DNA from: Ornithodoros turicata
Lineage: Eukaryota > Arthropoda > Arachnida > Ixodida > Argasidae
Length of the DNA stretch: 64,000 bases
Direction: 5' to 3'
Assembly (NCBI RefSeq): GCF_037126465.1
Contig: NC_088204.1
Location: forward strand, 75,763,807-75,827,806
Shown: piece by piece, positions 10,547-21,782 of the stretch
Numbering within the stretch: position 1 is the first letter of the stretch
How the letters are laid out: the number at the start of each line of letters is the position of its first letter
Notes under the pieces: model-generated
The model's input: only the letters and a program-made list of their open reading frames with translations
What the model was told of the DNA's origin: nothing
Database searches by the model: none
Made by a program: the position numbers and the translations under genes

Positions 10547-10583
10547 CATGTATTTCAAGTGTGATTTCGAATTAAATCCCGCG

Positions 10584-10606
10584 ATCAAATCAAATCAAAT
10601 CAAATC
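10584..10606. repeat. (AATCA)n microsatellite
   Basis: About four and a half ATCAA units. Confidence 0.7.
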
Positions 10607-10794
10607 CTACAGAATTTCTGCCATTAGATCTATACTTGTCTCACACTGTATTCTCCAAAAATGTTATTTCCCTATGTGATGCGAAAGTAATCAAATAAAT
10701 AATCGAAATTGAACAATTGACTGAATACACAACGAACACAATTGAATACAATGAACAGTTGATCGAAATAATTGATCATAAACTTTATTTCTAG

Positions 10795-11115
10795 TTTTGA
10801 GAGGCATGACGTCTAAGTGTGCGCAAGCTGCCACCCGTCTGATAGCCGTCTCCTGCCGGCGGCCTTTCAACGTGAGGCGGAGAGCGGAGACTGAGAAAGC
10901 GCGTGAGCTGTTGCTAGGAGACCGAGACATGAGCTCCCGATGGGGTCACTTTATTCTTGCAGAATCCGAAACTATGAAAGTTCGCCGGGAATTCTTTCAA
11001 AAATTCCTTTAAGCGCGTAGTGTCCATTGACGAGCTGACCTTGAGCCAGCTGATTTCTAATACAAAATGAAATAAATATTGTTTTTACTTCGTAGTGGTA
11101 CTTTAAGGACACTCT
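10795..11115 (+). repeat. Repeat F, copy 1
   Basis: A medium-copy repeat of unknown class. It shares GAGGCGGAGAGCGGAGAC, CTGTTGCTAG.AGAC, AGAATCCGAAACTATGAA and a terminal TACTTTAA with 18525-18870 (minus) and parts of 54805-55135. No terminal inverted repeats or target duplication were resolved. The 71-codon plus-strand frame inside is not conserved in the other copies. Confidence 0.5.
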
Positions 11116-12891
11116 CGGATAGACGACGTCCTCCACTAAGCCCTGTCCTTTTATTATGTAGGAACGAGGCGTATTAGCTTCCAACTGCAGCAGTTCGCTC
11201 CTTCCGATAGGGGTTTTAGTTTTAGACCTCGAGGGGGGGGGGGGGGAATTTCTTCTCCAGGAAGTATAAAGAAGATCTTATTGGCTGCAGTACGGAAAGA
11301 GGATAATAACTGACGAAATCAAAATGAGTAGGGAAAATGAACTCGCAGTGGGCCCTTCTCGAGAAAGGCAGACCCAAACAGATCGCCGCGTTGTTATAAT
11401 AATAAATAAAATAAGCATTAATAAACTAATAAATAACTAATAAGAAGAAGTAAGGACCGAATTATTATTTGGACCTGGTCCCTGATTATCCTGTCCTACA
11501 CTGCAGCTAAATTAAAAATCTTTTGCCTACTCACACGTATCCCATCCCGGGGCTTAAATATTGACTGATTTGTTTTTTCTTCGCTATCAAAGGACAGTCT
11601 CACGCTGGCCTCTCAGGCCTACGCTATATTGATTTTCCAAAAGCAGCGCAGCGAGGCGTGCACCATTCTACCGCAAAAACTCATCACCAGGTTATCGTGA
11701 CTAGTAAGCCACGATTGACGGCAGCTCATTGATGCCGAAACTGGTAGTACGAGTACGCAAAAGGTTCTAGTATCACCGCGGCACTGTAGAAGCTACATAG
11801 TGTTGTTGTATAAATCATTTGATGGTAAGGGTGTGTACTTCATACATACTTTATAGTTACGCTACGATGCTCTGCATGGTGGCGCAAGAGTCGGCGTTTT
11901 AGATTGTGCGTACGTTGTCGTATAAACAAAAACGGGTTGGCGGAAAGGGAGACAGGAGGATCCGAGTTGAAATATTGTGTTCTGATTTTCCCTCGTTTTT
12001 CATTAGACGCTTTAAAGGGGGATTAAGGAGACCTCCCAATATTTTTGTTGTTGTTGTTGTCGTTGACTGTTGACTGTTCTGCAACGAATAAAATAGGCTC
12101 CTGCTCAGTGCATGTGACCTTCAGCGCCCGGGGGGGGGGGGGGGTAGCTCGGCACACAGCAGTCCACACGTGCACAGTTCCTGTGGCTACCACGGGGTGG
12201 CGACACTAATGGCGGCGCCCATTCCTTGAATCGCGTTTTTGTGTGTACCCACGATTGCGCAGGTAACGCCTGCTTACCGGTGGCGCCCCATGGTGGCGCT
12301 AACTTCCGGTGGCGCACCGTGACGCATTTATGAGGGTGGAGGAGTTGTTCTCCAGTATGTAGGCAAGAGTTGCAGTACGTTTATAAGGGCCTGCCTTCGT
12401 AGACAGGTTCCTTACTCGATGACAATACACATACGATCGATAACCGAGCTGTGTGTAACAAAATAATAGCAAACTTTGCTGCCTGTGCACTTCGAATGGC
12501 ATCTACCGATGTCAGCACCGCGGTCTCCGGTGCATTATGTGCAGGTACCGCTAGGGGCGCTAACCGTGCCGAAAACGAAATACCAAAAATGATTATCAGT
12601 AACACGCACGCAAAAGAAGGTCCGTGACCTGTGCCAGCTAGAGATGAACTGAAGCACGAGCGCTTATTGTGATCTGACCGTGCATATGAGCTTGCCAGCG
12701 AGGGCGATACACGTGGATGTGGTACTTCATTTCGGTTTCTGCTCCGATGACGCTGATTTTCCACGGCGAACTCTATCAGGCACGCACGGTTACAGGGGGC
12801 CATCGTAGCACGTGCAGCATGCCTTCACATTGACGTTCGCGCTGCAGTGGAACAACACAACGCGAAACAGCTGCAGCAACACGAAACGCTC
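11116..12891. other. Unassigned sequence with homopolymer G runs
   Basis: Poly-G tracts lie at 11233-11246 and about 12130-12144, a (GTT)n run at about 12043-12060, and A/T-rich AATAAATA-like sequence at 11395-11450. Frames at 12105-12803 on the minus strand overlap one another and show no family features. Confidence 0.4.
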
Positions 12892-12893
12892 TA

Positions 12894-13189
12894 CAGTGAA
12901 CCCTCGTTATTATGACCATGGTCGTTCCCGAAAATTTTGGTCATAATGCGGAATTGTCATATTAACGGGAGGGATTTGCAGAGGCTTCACTGCATTGTTC
13001 CCCAGGAGTATGGTCGAATAGCGTGTATGTCAGATTATCGGGGGTCACATTAACGAGAGTTCACTGTAATGCGGAATTGTCATATTAACGGGAGGGATTT
13101 GCAGAGGCTTCACTGCATTGTTCCCCAGGAGTATGGTCGAATAGCGTGTATGTCAGATTATCGGGGGTCACATTAACGAGGGTTCACTG
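12894..13189. mobile_element. Tigger/pogo-like MITE with internal 123-bp tandem duplication
   Basis: The ends are CAGTGAACCCTCGTTA and TAACGAGGGTTCACTG with TA on both outer sides (12892-12893, 13190-13191). Inside, 12944-13066 is repeated almost exactly as 13067-13189, so the right terminal repeat is present twice with a TA at the junction. This could be slippage, or a second copy inserted at or recombined with the first. Confidence 0.7.
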
Positions 13190-13191
13190 TA

Positions 13192-13877
13192 TATTCTTCC
13201 TAAAATGAACTGTTCAAGAAGATTCCATTCCTATCTGACTATATACAGCCGTTGGAAAACAAAAGGAATGAACAGCACGGAAAGCAAAAGGGGATATTCG
13301 CTCGCAGGTGGCATATATGCATTCACCGCACTCATGAGATCTCACGTTCGCTAACCGCCTCTCTTTTTCTTTTCTTTTTTTTCAAAGAAACCAGTCCGCT
13401 GATTGCACCCGACGCCTTCCCTGTGAGAAATATAGAAGAAAACCCGAGAACGAAAAAAGAGAAAAAACAAAACAAGAAACGATATCGTGAAGAATGTCCC
13501 TATACGTAGCGCACCCACTGTCTCGGAAGCTTTCGCGGCGATATGTTTCAGGGCGGCGTGACAGATATTCTTTCTCGCTCGCGAACATTTATCTGTGTCG
13601 CTGCTGCTTCGGCGCGCTAATGCAGTCCAGGTTGAAGGCTGAGCAATTTTGTGTCCAGGGTCGCGGCGGTTACGGGCGTTCGTTAGAAATAAAACGAAAT
13701 ATTGCGTTTTCGCTCTCTTTGATCTCACAAGTGGGTTCCGTCTTTATGCAACGTGCATTTTAGTTTTGTTTCCTTCTATTACTATTATTTGCTCTGCTTT
13801 TCGTGCATCTCTTTGTAAATTTGACGGCACCCGAAGTGCAGGTGTTCCTTATTTCTGTGTACTATTCCTTTTGTTGG
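13192..13877. other. Unassigned sequence
   Basis: No gene or repeat recognised. The 111-125 codon frames on both strands overlap A/T-rich runs near 13370-13480 and lack recognisable domains. Confidence 0.35.
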
Positions 13878-14301
13878 GAAAAAGCTGTAGCACCAATCTG
13901 TCCCCATGCAATCTGTCGGCCCTGCGACAGTGTTTTCCCTCCACCGCATACAGAAGAAAGGACAACGGGAGCGCTTATACTTGAGCGTCGAAAAACGACC
14001 ACCAGATCGCCTTATTTCCAGGCCCTTTCCTCGCGCTATAACAGTCTCGATTTTTGTTCTGAAAACTGCAATGTTATACCAGTGACCCCAAGGGATTCGA
14101 TGTTCTCATTGGGTCAATCTTCTATCGTTGGTAGTTAAAAAGTTAATTAGCGAAAGTTAATTAATGAATTGACACAGAAGCTTGCCTGTGCCCGCTTAAG
14201 GTGGGCATTTAGGCCAAGAATACATCGCCATTGGTTAAAACTGGGAAAAGGTGATTTTTATATTTTTAAAAATTACTTCTATACTTACGGTGGACACCCT
14301 G
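13878..14301. mobile_element. Half copy of foldback family FB1
   Basis: This matches one arm plus the centre of the 5551-6336 element, from the central CCAATCTGTCCCCATGCAAT to the terminus CGGTGGACACCCTG at 14301, with TATA outside. The other arm is absent. It is either a deletion of one arm or evidence that the family began as a non-palindromic unit. Confidence 0.65.
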
Positions 14302-16136
14302 TATATCGTTGATAGGTTTCGCGTTAACTAATGCACACGTATTACTGTATTCAGGCCCTGATGCGAAAAATATTCGATTGATTCATTACTGCCTAATATA
14401 AAAAGTCAGCTAGATTGGCAACCCTGGCACGCCAGACACGCCAACGGACTTGACAACCCTGTGTCGGAGAAATTACAGCTGCTTTTCCTCTTTCAGGGCT
14501 CGTGACCCATTAATGAAGCCCTGAACGCGAAACTGCTCAAGTGAACCAGCTTCCGTGCTAAGGTGTTTCACCCATGAACTTTACGAACGCGCTCGACGAC
14601 GTCGACACAGATCCCATCAAAGCACGTGAATTTCCATGCAAAGCTTGTCCGCAACCTCTCGTCGCTCCCAATCGAAATGCACGCGTGCGGACGAAAGTCA
14701 AAAGCGTGCGAATGCGACGCAGACGACATGTGCGTGCACGTGCTTCCACGGTTGTGTGATCCCCGAAGGGCGACAGCTGCTGTACTGCGGGTCAGGCTTG
14801 AGGAAAGGATTTCCGGGTAAACAAGTAGATAGGCCCGTGCTTTTTGTGGCGGAAAATGTCGCTCACGGGGAAATAGTAGGGTTCACAAAGTTCAATTTGT
14901 TCCTGATGAAGAGTTTTGTTCTGCTTCTTCTCGTTTCGAAAATGTCGTCTGCTATCATCTCACACTAGTCTTAGCGCGAGCGGATTATGAATCCGTCGTC
15001 TGCTACGGAAACTCTGTCGTCTGCTTCGTGAAGCAGATGAGTTTTCAATGGCGGAAAAGTTTCATCGTGCGACAAGACTTTGTTACTTTGTTTCGGTGAA
15101 GTGTGATATGTTAGAGTTTATTCTTTATAAACGTTCTTAATATCATTATACAGTGGTTACGCGAAGCGCGTGCTAGCTTGTTGAAACTCACCAGCCGTCA
15201 ATTGTGTGGTATGCCTTGTGCACAGTTGAGATTCTTGTGTGACGCGGATAAATACTGCTGGTACCAGCACGGTGTGTCACAGATTGACGTGATGCGTGAT
15301 GTGGCACGTTTAAGCCACGCCCTACGCTTGTTGTTGCACTTGCAATCCAATCTCTACAAGCGACTAGTAGTGCGCCGGAACCGAAACCATAGGAGCTCTA
15401 TAGGCGGCACCTGGTGGCGCTACGGTATAATTCCCTGGCGGAGTAACTCCGGTTTGACGGACTACATTCCATGCCGTTCTTAGGTTGAATACCGTCGTAG
15501 ACGATGTCGCATTACATGGAGTGAAGTATGGCGCAGGAAAACACTAGTTTGCAGCAAGGATAACCTCTCCAGGCAGGTTAACATGGGCGCCACCAGGATT
15601 TTTTCCAGGGCAGGGCAGAATGTTTTGGCATTCTGGAAGAACTTTTGCGCCCGGGGGCTCAGAAACGCCCCCTTGCCCGCCATGAAGGCGGCCATGGGCA
15701 CGTAGTTTTCTTGGAGACCCAGCGTGGTACGCTTGGAGAGAGAGGTCCTCCATGGGTGGTCGACACGCTACATTAGTGTTCACCGCGGCCGTCTCTCCTT
15801 GCATTGCCACTGGCTTCCCTGAGTGAGTTTCCCTCTGGGTTCTTTGTACATGACTAATATTTCGCGCTGTTTACCTTGTTTGAAGCGTGTCGCTAAGCAT
15901 TTCGTGCATTCCGTTTGTGTTCCATTGTATTGAAATTGTACTACACAAGTGCACTTTGGCACATTAAATATCCTGAACGGGAAAAGAAGTCGTATCATTT
16001 GCACAATCGCACAAACCGATGTCGCATAATCTGGGCTTCATTGCAAAAGTGCACTCTACCAAATAATAATACTACTACTAATTAAACAAAATTTCTGCCA
16101 CGTAACGGGAGCTTATATCGGCGGCCGGGATCCAAT
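14302..16136. other. Unassigned, with three GTCGTCTGCT motifs
   Basis: No gene recognised. The 10-mer GTCGTCTGCT occurs at 14944-14953, 14995-15004 and 15016-15025; the last two lie in a partly self-complementary stretch with GAAGCAGA. Frames of 88-110 codons (14636-14968, 15178-15483) have no family features. Confidence 0.4.
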
Positions 16137-16178
16137 GATGTACAGCTCCCTGCAACCTTAACTTGAACGCCGCTTCGC

Positions 16179-16427
16179 GTGGCGGAGCAGGAGGAGAGAC
16201 ACCCTAGTGTGATTCACCTGAACTATTTGGAGAGCGCGATTCGGGCTGTTCCACTCGCGTGTAAGGGTGTTTGGTTGTTGCTCAAACGCTTCGAAGGCAG
16301 AAGGGGGTTGCTTTCTGAAGACGCTGTTATCGGGATGGCGATTGTTTGTGTTGCTTGTGTGAGATGTACGCTGGATGATATCGGTAATATCGGCGATATT
16401 CGAGGCATGGCTGCCGTTGACAGATAA
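16179..16427 (+). CDS. Hypothetical 82-residue ORF, left arm of inverted duplication
   Basis: I do not recognise this protein. The frame starts at GTG, has no ATG upstream, and meets a TGA five codons earlier, so a complete gene is doubtful; it could be an exon or a retrocopy fragment. It has a hydrophobic stretch around residues 50-60 (VIGMAIVCVACV). The minus-strand partner at 17083-17391 is about 78% identical by hand count over the shared 79 residues, with roughly 18 residue-changing and 10 silent codon differences. That ratio suggests weak constraint at best. An AATAAA follows about 56 bases after the stop. Confidence 0.3.
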   Translation: MAEQEERHPSVIHLNYLESAIRAVPLACKGVWLLLKRFEGRRGLLSEDAVIGMAIVCVACVRCTLDDIGNIGDIRGMAAVDR

Positions 16428-16993
16428 GAATGATTATGTGCACCCGAATGGATTAACAATGATGCTGTATCAACTCGAGACGAAATAAATCAAGTAGAAA
16501 TTATGTCAGCCGTACTAGGTACGAGGCACTGATCTCCGCATTATGACATAAAGCACCGAAACGGCAATTGAAACAGGACAACTTGTGCATTTTCATGTCG
16601 CTACACCTGCGAGTGTTCTTGACAGACAGTACATCCTTGCGTAAAGAGGATCCGCATAGATATAACCTGTAGTCTGCGTAAACTGCTATCACGTTTAACA
16701 TACGACTTCAGAGAGAAAAGTAACACATACAGCTCCAAAGGACTTGAAGCTCTTTACCCGGCGACGGCTGAATGCCCCAAACTGCTGGGCAGCATCTCAA
16801 GGCATGGGTTAATTAGTCCCGGGGCAGTCCGAATATGTGCAAGGATGTATTGACCATCAAGAACACTTGCAAATGTAGCGACATGAAAAGGAAAGGCAAA
16901 AGTTGTCTTGTTTCAATTGACACCTACTACGGCTGACTTCATTTCATTCTTTTCTGACTCAAATAAATGTGTGATGCGCTTCTATCCTCGTTT

Positions 16994-17074
16994 CACCTTG
17001 TTATCATCAGCAATGGTGTAGAGCATCGCCACTCAAGGAGATGAAACTTCACAATCACAAAATAAAGTTGTTTC
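16994..17074 (+). mobile_element. 5'-truncated LINE-A tail
   Basis: GTAGAGCATCGCC, GATGAAACTTCACA and AAAATAAAGTTGTTT match the LINE-A 3' UTR at 340-405. ATCCTCGTTT is duplicated on both sides (16984-16993 and 17075-17084). It interrupts the right arm of the inverted duplication, so it arrived after the duplication formed. Confidence 0.7.
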
Positions 17075-17082
17075 ATCCTCGT

Positions 17083-17391
17083 TTATTTCGTCTCGAGTTG
17101 ATACAGCATCATTGCTGACCCATTCGGATGCACACAATCATTCTTAGAGGTCAACGCTGCCATGCCTCGAATATCGCCGAGATTACCAATATCCTCGAGC
17201 ATATACCTCACATAAGCAACACAAACAATCGCAATCCCGATAACAGCGTCTTCGGAAAGCAACGCCCGCCTGCCTTCGAGGCGTTTGAGCAATAACGGAC
17301 ACCCCTTACACGCGAGCGGAACAGTCAGAAACGCGCTCTCCCAATAGTTCAGCTGAATCCCACTAGGGTGTCTCTCCTCCTTCTCCGCCAC
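17083..17391 (-). CDS. Hypothetical 102-residue ORF, right arm of inverted duplication
   Basis: This is the longer partner of 16179-16427 and also opens at GTG with a TGA just upstream. It shares LLSEDAVIG.AIVCVA and DIGN.GDIRGMAA with the partner, then continues for about 23 residues where the other copy stops early. A hydrophobic stretch could be a membrane segment. The stop lies inside AAATAAACGAGG, and the LINE-A tail sits directly downstream in the gene's direction. Function unknown; it may be a decaying gene fragment. Confidence 0.3.
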   Translation of the reverse strand: MAEKEERHPSGIQLNYWESAFLTVPLACKGCPLLLKRLEGRRALLSEDAVIGIAIVCVAYVRYMLEDIGNLGDIRGMAALTSKNDCVHPNGSAMMLYQLETK

Positions 17392-17438
17392 GCGAAGCGG
17401 CGTTCAACTTAAGGTTGCGGGGAGCTGTACTATAACAA

Positions 17439-17592
17439 TCCATGACGAGGAAAAACGGAGCTTAGGCAGGCACGCACAACACACAAACTACGACATGACG
17501 ACTGATCAACCAACAAAATTCATGGTTCGAGCACTCAGTGTCATACTTTGTGTTGTGTGTGTTGGCCAGGCCCGGTCTTTCCTCGTCATGGA
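17439..17592. repeat. Hairpin MITE with 15-bp perfect ends
   Basis: TCCATGACGAGGAAA at 17439-17453 is the exact inverse of 17578-17592, and the arms continue with CAACACACAAA against TTTGTGTTGTG. It abuts the outer end of the inverted duplication. No target duplication was seen. Confidence 0.5.
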
Positions 17593-17790
17593 TAAAGTGT
17601 TGTCGGCACTTATGACCAATAATCTCGAGCTCCAGTAAAGTTTCCGTTTTGAACAAGAGTTTGTGTAATCTAATTTTGTGATACGTTTTATACGTTTTAT
17701 ACATTTGTCATACATTTGTCATACGTACGAATTTTGTAGACGGAGTGTCGAATAACCTTATGTGCCGCCTTCGCAGAAATTCGCGCGCAT

Positions 17791-17822
17791 ATATATATAT
17801 ATTGTGTGTGTGTGTGTGTGCC
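17791..17822. repeat. (TA)n(TG)n compound microsatellite
   Basis: About 12 bases of TA followed by about 18 bases of TG. Confidence 0.7.
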
Positions 17823-18524
17823 AGCAATATGTACGAGGTCTCGTTCGTCTGCCTGCGAGTTATAATATATTCGCAGACGAAATGCGCGCTGACAGAAGAG
17901 AGCTCCAAGAACGCTTTGGGTACTAAAGAATGAAAATAAATAATGAAGACGACGCAGACAGAAATCTACATAAAAACGGTAAAATAAAACGTAAGCGTTG
18001 GGTTGGTCGTTATGACTGCCTTTTTGCTACTCACACAGAGTTTTCAGAACTTCAAAAAATGTAAAATACCACAAAATGCATACCTCGCAGAGAGAGAGAA
18101 AAAGAAAGAATAAATAAAAGCAAATAAATGTGCGCTTGTGCGGGTTCGTTGTAAAATTCGCGATCCGTTTGCAGATTGCACAAACACTCCACTCAGTGGC
18201 ATATGCTAACAACCAAGACAGTTTTGTGTATTTTTCTTTCCCTGACGCTCTTTCCTTTCTTTCTCTCCGTCTCTTTTCCAATTTTTTTTCTGTTCTTTGG
18301 CTGTATCTGGAGCGGGGTTCACGTGGCGTGCAAAGATTGACTTTACCTTTGCCTACTTTGCCCCCTGCTGCTCGAGACACGACGCAGACGACAGCGGCGA
18401 AGCAGAAGACACTTTTGCATCGTCTGCTTCGGAAACTTCGTAGCAGGAGCGACACCTCTGATCGAGAGATCTTGCCGGGAATACTTCCGTCAATTTGCGA
18501 GAAAAGGAAAATCACTCCGTCTCT
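17823..18524. other. Unassigned sequence
   Basis: No gene recognised. Overlapping frames of 162 (minus) and 190 (plus) codons are mirror images over a pyrimidine-rich stretch (18220-18300), and the plus frame runs on into Repeat F; neither is accepted. Confidence 0.35.
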
Positions 18525-18870
18525 CTTAAAGTACCAGTGCGAACTAAAAAATGACGTTAATAAAATTCCGTATTATAAATCAACCTCGTTCAAATACTCA
18601 GTACGCAACACGCAGATGCCGTCAGTAAACATAACGCGCTTCCACGAATTCTCGAGAGAACCCGCAACACTTCACAGTTTCGGATTCTCCAAGCGAAGAT
18701 GACGTCACCCGGAGTACTTTGGTCTGTCTTCTAGCAACAGCGCGTCTCCGCTCTCCGCGTCATGTTGCAAGATTGCCAGTAGCTGTGGTGAGGAGTCGGA
18801 AGTTGGCCTTCTGGGAGAAATGTTGCCAGACGCCTGAGCAGATTGGTGATCTCTTGGCGCCATACCAAGG
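18525..18870 (-). repeat. Repeat F, copy 2
   Basis: Inverse orientation to 10795-11115. It shares the terminal ACTTTAA, AGAATCCGAAACT, CGCTGTTGCTAGAAGAC, GCGGAGAGCGGAGAC and GTCTGGCAACATT. The last motif is shared with the copy at 54805. Confidence 0.5.
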
Positions 18871-19975
18871 TATATCTAAACTGGTAGCGAAAACAAGCGA
18901 AAATACTAAATCAGACCCATCGGCAAGGCTACCATCATGAGGCGCGAGCGATCCTTGGTGTTGACAGTAGAGGTACGATCGTAAACACAAAAACTTTAGA
19001 ACGTGGGCATGGGTTGTGTGCGTACTAATAGGTTATTCATAATTTCAATGTAGAAAAAAACTTTATGTTGCCCCACTCGCGCACATATACGAAATCATGT
19101 ACCTCCCGAGTACGTTTCCGTATCCTACTCCTTTGCGCATGCGTCACAGTGGACGTGTTTATCCGTGCATCTGTGTATCCGTGTCGTGTGTTCGTGCACT
19201 GTAATGCGGAATTCGTATACTTTTTGGGTTAAACAGGTAGCGACGTTCGCATCTCGGAGCTGTAGGTCAAAATTCACACGTATGAACTGATGATTACAAT
19301 GCATCCCCTGTTGCTGGCCCCGCGAAAAAAAATTTCATGGGACGAGCGGCCATGATAGCGTGAGTGTTAGCAGGAATGAGCTGTGCACCAACGATGTCAT
19401 GTTTTGTTGCAATGGCCACTCGTTGAATGAATGCAAACGTCTAATCACTGTGTGTGCGTATTGCTCTAGGTGAGAAATGGAGCTTAAGTGAACCTTCCTC
19501 GTTTCTGTGTGAATATCACGGTGCCCTTCTGTTTGGAATTGTCAAGATATGTGATAACTATATGTATTTCGTATTGATATGTTTCATTAAACCTGATACG
19601 ATTTATTTGTTCTGTGTTCTCGTCTGGTACTGTTGCACATGTGAGGAAAAGGGAATACAACGCAAACGAAGTGCGCGAACGAAAACGTGCATTGGCCAAT
19701 TATGCACTACTTATTATTCATACTGCTGACGTCACCTCTGACGCCATTTATTTACAATCGTAGTAGTCCGCGCAACGGATGGATGGCGCTGACCGTCTCT
19801 ATCATGGCGTCATTCTGAAGACACAGGGGCCTATGGGAGTTGCGCTACCTGTTTAGATATACCTTGGCCATACCCAAAACTAGCATTAATTGATTTCTCG
19901 ATACTTCCGATTCTAAAGACACGGGGTATGGTCCGTAGTGGTACTATTTAACACACGTACGAAATTGTTTTTTTT
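18871..19975. other. Unassigned sequence
   Basis: No gene or repeat family recognised. A 91-codon frame at 19454-19729 has no ATG context or domain that I can identify. Confidence 0.35.
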
Positions 19976-20092
19976 TGTTAACACCGCGAAGCAACTGTGC
20001 GTACAGACGTGGACAGATGGAGAGAGGACAGCAGGAAGGAGTGGGGGACAGGGGGGGGGGTTAGTATGCGTCCTGGGCCGACGTACAAAAGT
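19976..20092 (-). repeat. SINE-B 3' half
   Basis: TTAACACCGCGAAGCAACTG, ACGTGGACAGATGGAGAG and CAGGAAGGAGTG are in the order of the minus-strand SINE-B tail, ending in GCGTCCTGGGCCGACGT of the core. The tRNA head is missing. Confidence 0.65.
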
Positions 20093-20142
20093 ATGCATAG
20101 ATGTACCGGTAGGTATAGAAAGTGTTGTATAGCATATCTCAT

Positions 20143-20290
20143 TTTATGTTAGCGCCGCGAAGCAGCTATGGCTACCAGGGTGTGTCCAGGCTTAGATGGA
20201 GACATGATAACCGGAACGAGACAGAGGGCTCAGCGCTCCTGCTGGGCCGGCTTCAAGGACGAACTTTGCCGGCATCTATGTGAAAAGTCT
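20143..20290 (-). repeat. SINE-B 3' half, diverged
   Basis: TTAGCGCCGCGAAGCAGC, GGCTTAGATGGAGACATG and GCTGGGCCGGCTTCAAGG follow the SINE-B order and reach the core (ACTTTGCCGGCA). It is more diverged than the copy 50 bp upstream in the same orientation. Confidence 0.55.
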
Positions 20291-21347
20291 TAGTAATTAT
20301 GCAAGGGTCAAGAACCAAATATTAGTGCATCATTAGCAAAGTGCGTGTTAACATGAAATGCATATTAGCAGATAACTTGAAATTAGCTCGTTATTTTTGC
20401 GAAACAACCTGAGAACTTCATTTCGAATGGTACTCATTTCGCGGCTCTTTTCTTTATTTCATCCTCCTTTTGCTCACTGAACCTCAATTGTTCCGTAAAT
20501 GACTCGTGCTGACTCACTTCACTCCATCCTCGTATCACACACCTAATGTCTCCCATATAATTGGTTAGGACGCTCCCTAGTCCACACCAACGTTGAAACA
20601 TGCCACGTCATGGTCACAATTTATTTGTTGCTGCTGCTGTTGTCTCAGGTCGTTGTTGCTTCCCTAGTAATTTCCTTAAACTTTCTACACAGTACTTTAT
20701 CTGATAACGAATTTATTTTGCCGAGTATGTTTCCCATCTCTGTCAGACTGAGGCGACAACAGAAGTTTCGCTTGGAAACGACTGTTTGCTCCTTTCGCGA
20801 AATCAATTTTCTCATCAAATATTTGCGAGTGACTGCAATACTCGAGTTCGCAACATCTGCACAATACTGCTTAACCAGTTCACCCAGTTGTTCCTAATCC
20901 AAGCACGGAACGAGATACTTCGCTCGTTTTCAATTAGCGAGTGCATTAACGAAATCTCGGCATACGACCACTGTTGCCTTCATTTCTCAGCATTTTTCTC
21001 CCATATAGTCAATGTGTACACAAGTTGAACTCTCTGCATGTGCATACATATTAAATGTCTACAACCGCAGAAAGCTTGTATTCCAAAGTATTCGTTCGCG
21101 AAGGGACGTTGTCTTCGCACGCTTATCAAATATTCAACCGCGTCGCTAAAGGAGAAACAAAAAACACGCTTCGCTCTTCTAATTTAATGACCAGCGCTCG
21201 CTCGAAAACACTGGGATTTCGTGGGTTTCAAGTTGGGCAAACAAGGACTACTTGCGTGGCACCACAACTGGAATCATTGATGTTGCGCTGAGGTTTTAAC
21301 GTACTTATCAATTTATTTATTGTTGGCATTAATGTTGTAATATGCAT
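20291..21347. other. Unassigned sequence
   Basis: No gene or repeat recognised. Frames of 78-95 codons are unremarkable. Confidence 0.35.
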
Positions 21348-21414
21348 CCACCAGTGAGAGTGTGGATATCTTTTCCTGTGTTACGCGTATCAGTGTCATA
21401 ACGGCTCGAGCACG
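21348..21414 (+). repeat. Left direct repeat flanking the Copia relic
   Basis: CCACCAGTGAGA..., then TTACGCGTATCAGTGTCATA and ACGGCTCGAGCACG, recurs in the same orientation at 23825-23897. The pair brackets the Copia block and could be LTR remnants. The gag-like frame begins almost directly after it, so the normal leader and primer site are not seen. Confidence 0.5.
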
Positions 21415-21782
21415 GCTCAACTTAGAGCAAGAAGAAGACACCTTGACTACTAAAGCAGTGAAGACAAGGCTACTTATTGAAGAAAAGCGGAAACTACGTC
21501 GCGATGAAGAGCTCGTCAGTGAAGATGAGAGTCAGAACAGAGCTTTGATGACCAAAAACTATCCTAAGAAGGACGATAGAAAAGCTCACCAAGGCAACCT
21601 GCCATAGCACCAAGGCACGCAGAAGAGGAAAGTACGGTGTTTCGCCTGCCGAAGGGTTGGACACATAGCTAGAGATTGTAATCAGTTCCCTGCTGACGAG
21701 AAGGTTTGACAACCTTGGCCAAACGAAGAAAGGAAGCGTGTCACAAGCGAACATAGCAAGGCAGAAGGCTCTTTGTGTCCAG
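21362..21782 (+). pseudogene. Copia-type gag fragment with zinc knuckle
   Basis: One frame, broken by in-frame stops at 21605 and about 21707, carries a charged Glu/Lys/Arg-rich segment (EEDTLTTKAVKTRLLIEEKR) followed by CFACRRVGHIARDC at 21638-21679. That is the C-x2-C-x4-H-x4-C knuckle of retrotransposon Gag, which packages element RNA in virus-like particles. The N-terminal part of Gag is missing. The fragment ends at a SINE-C insertion. It lies in order with protease and integrase remains downstream, so it is the first part of a degenerate Ty1/Copia polyprotein. Confidence 0.7.

Larger units (their letters stand above)
16137..17437. repeat. Inverted duplication (two facing arms)
   Basis: The arm from GTACAGCTCCC (16140) runs to about 16630 and is repeated inverted from about 16845 to 17437. 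Each arm holds the same ORF pointing inwards plus a second matching block (AATTGAAACA.GACAACTT..CATGTCGCTAC) nearer the centre. The middle 16640-16840 is unpaired. A LINE-A tail has inserted in the right arm. A transcript through both arms would fold into a long hairpin. Confidence 0.65.

Noticed and set aside
16179..17391. Naming the duplicated ORF as a tetraspanin
   Set aside because: A VPLAC...G(C)..LL pattern followed by a hydrophobic segment is faintly reminiscent, but the paired cysteines and membrane segments are not there.
18027..18702. 162- and 190-codon frames on opposite strands
   Set aside because: They overlap each other, read a pyrimidine-rich stretch, and the plus frame continues into Repeat F, which is not coding in its other copies.
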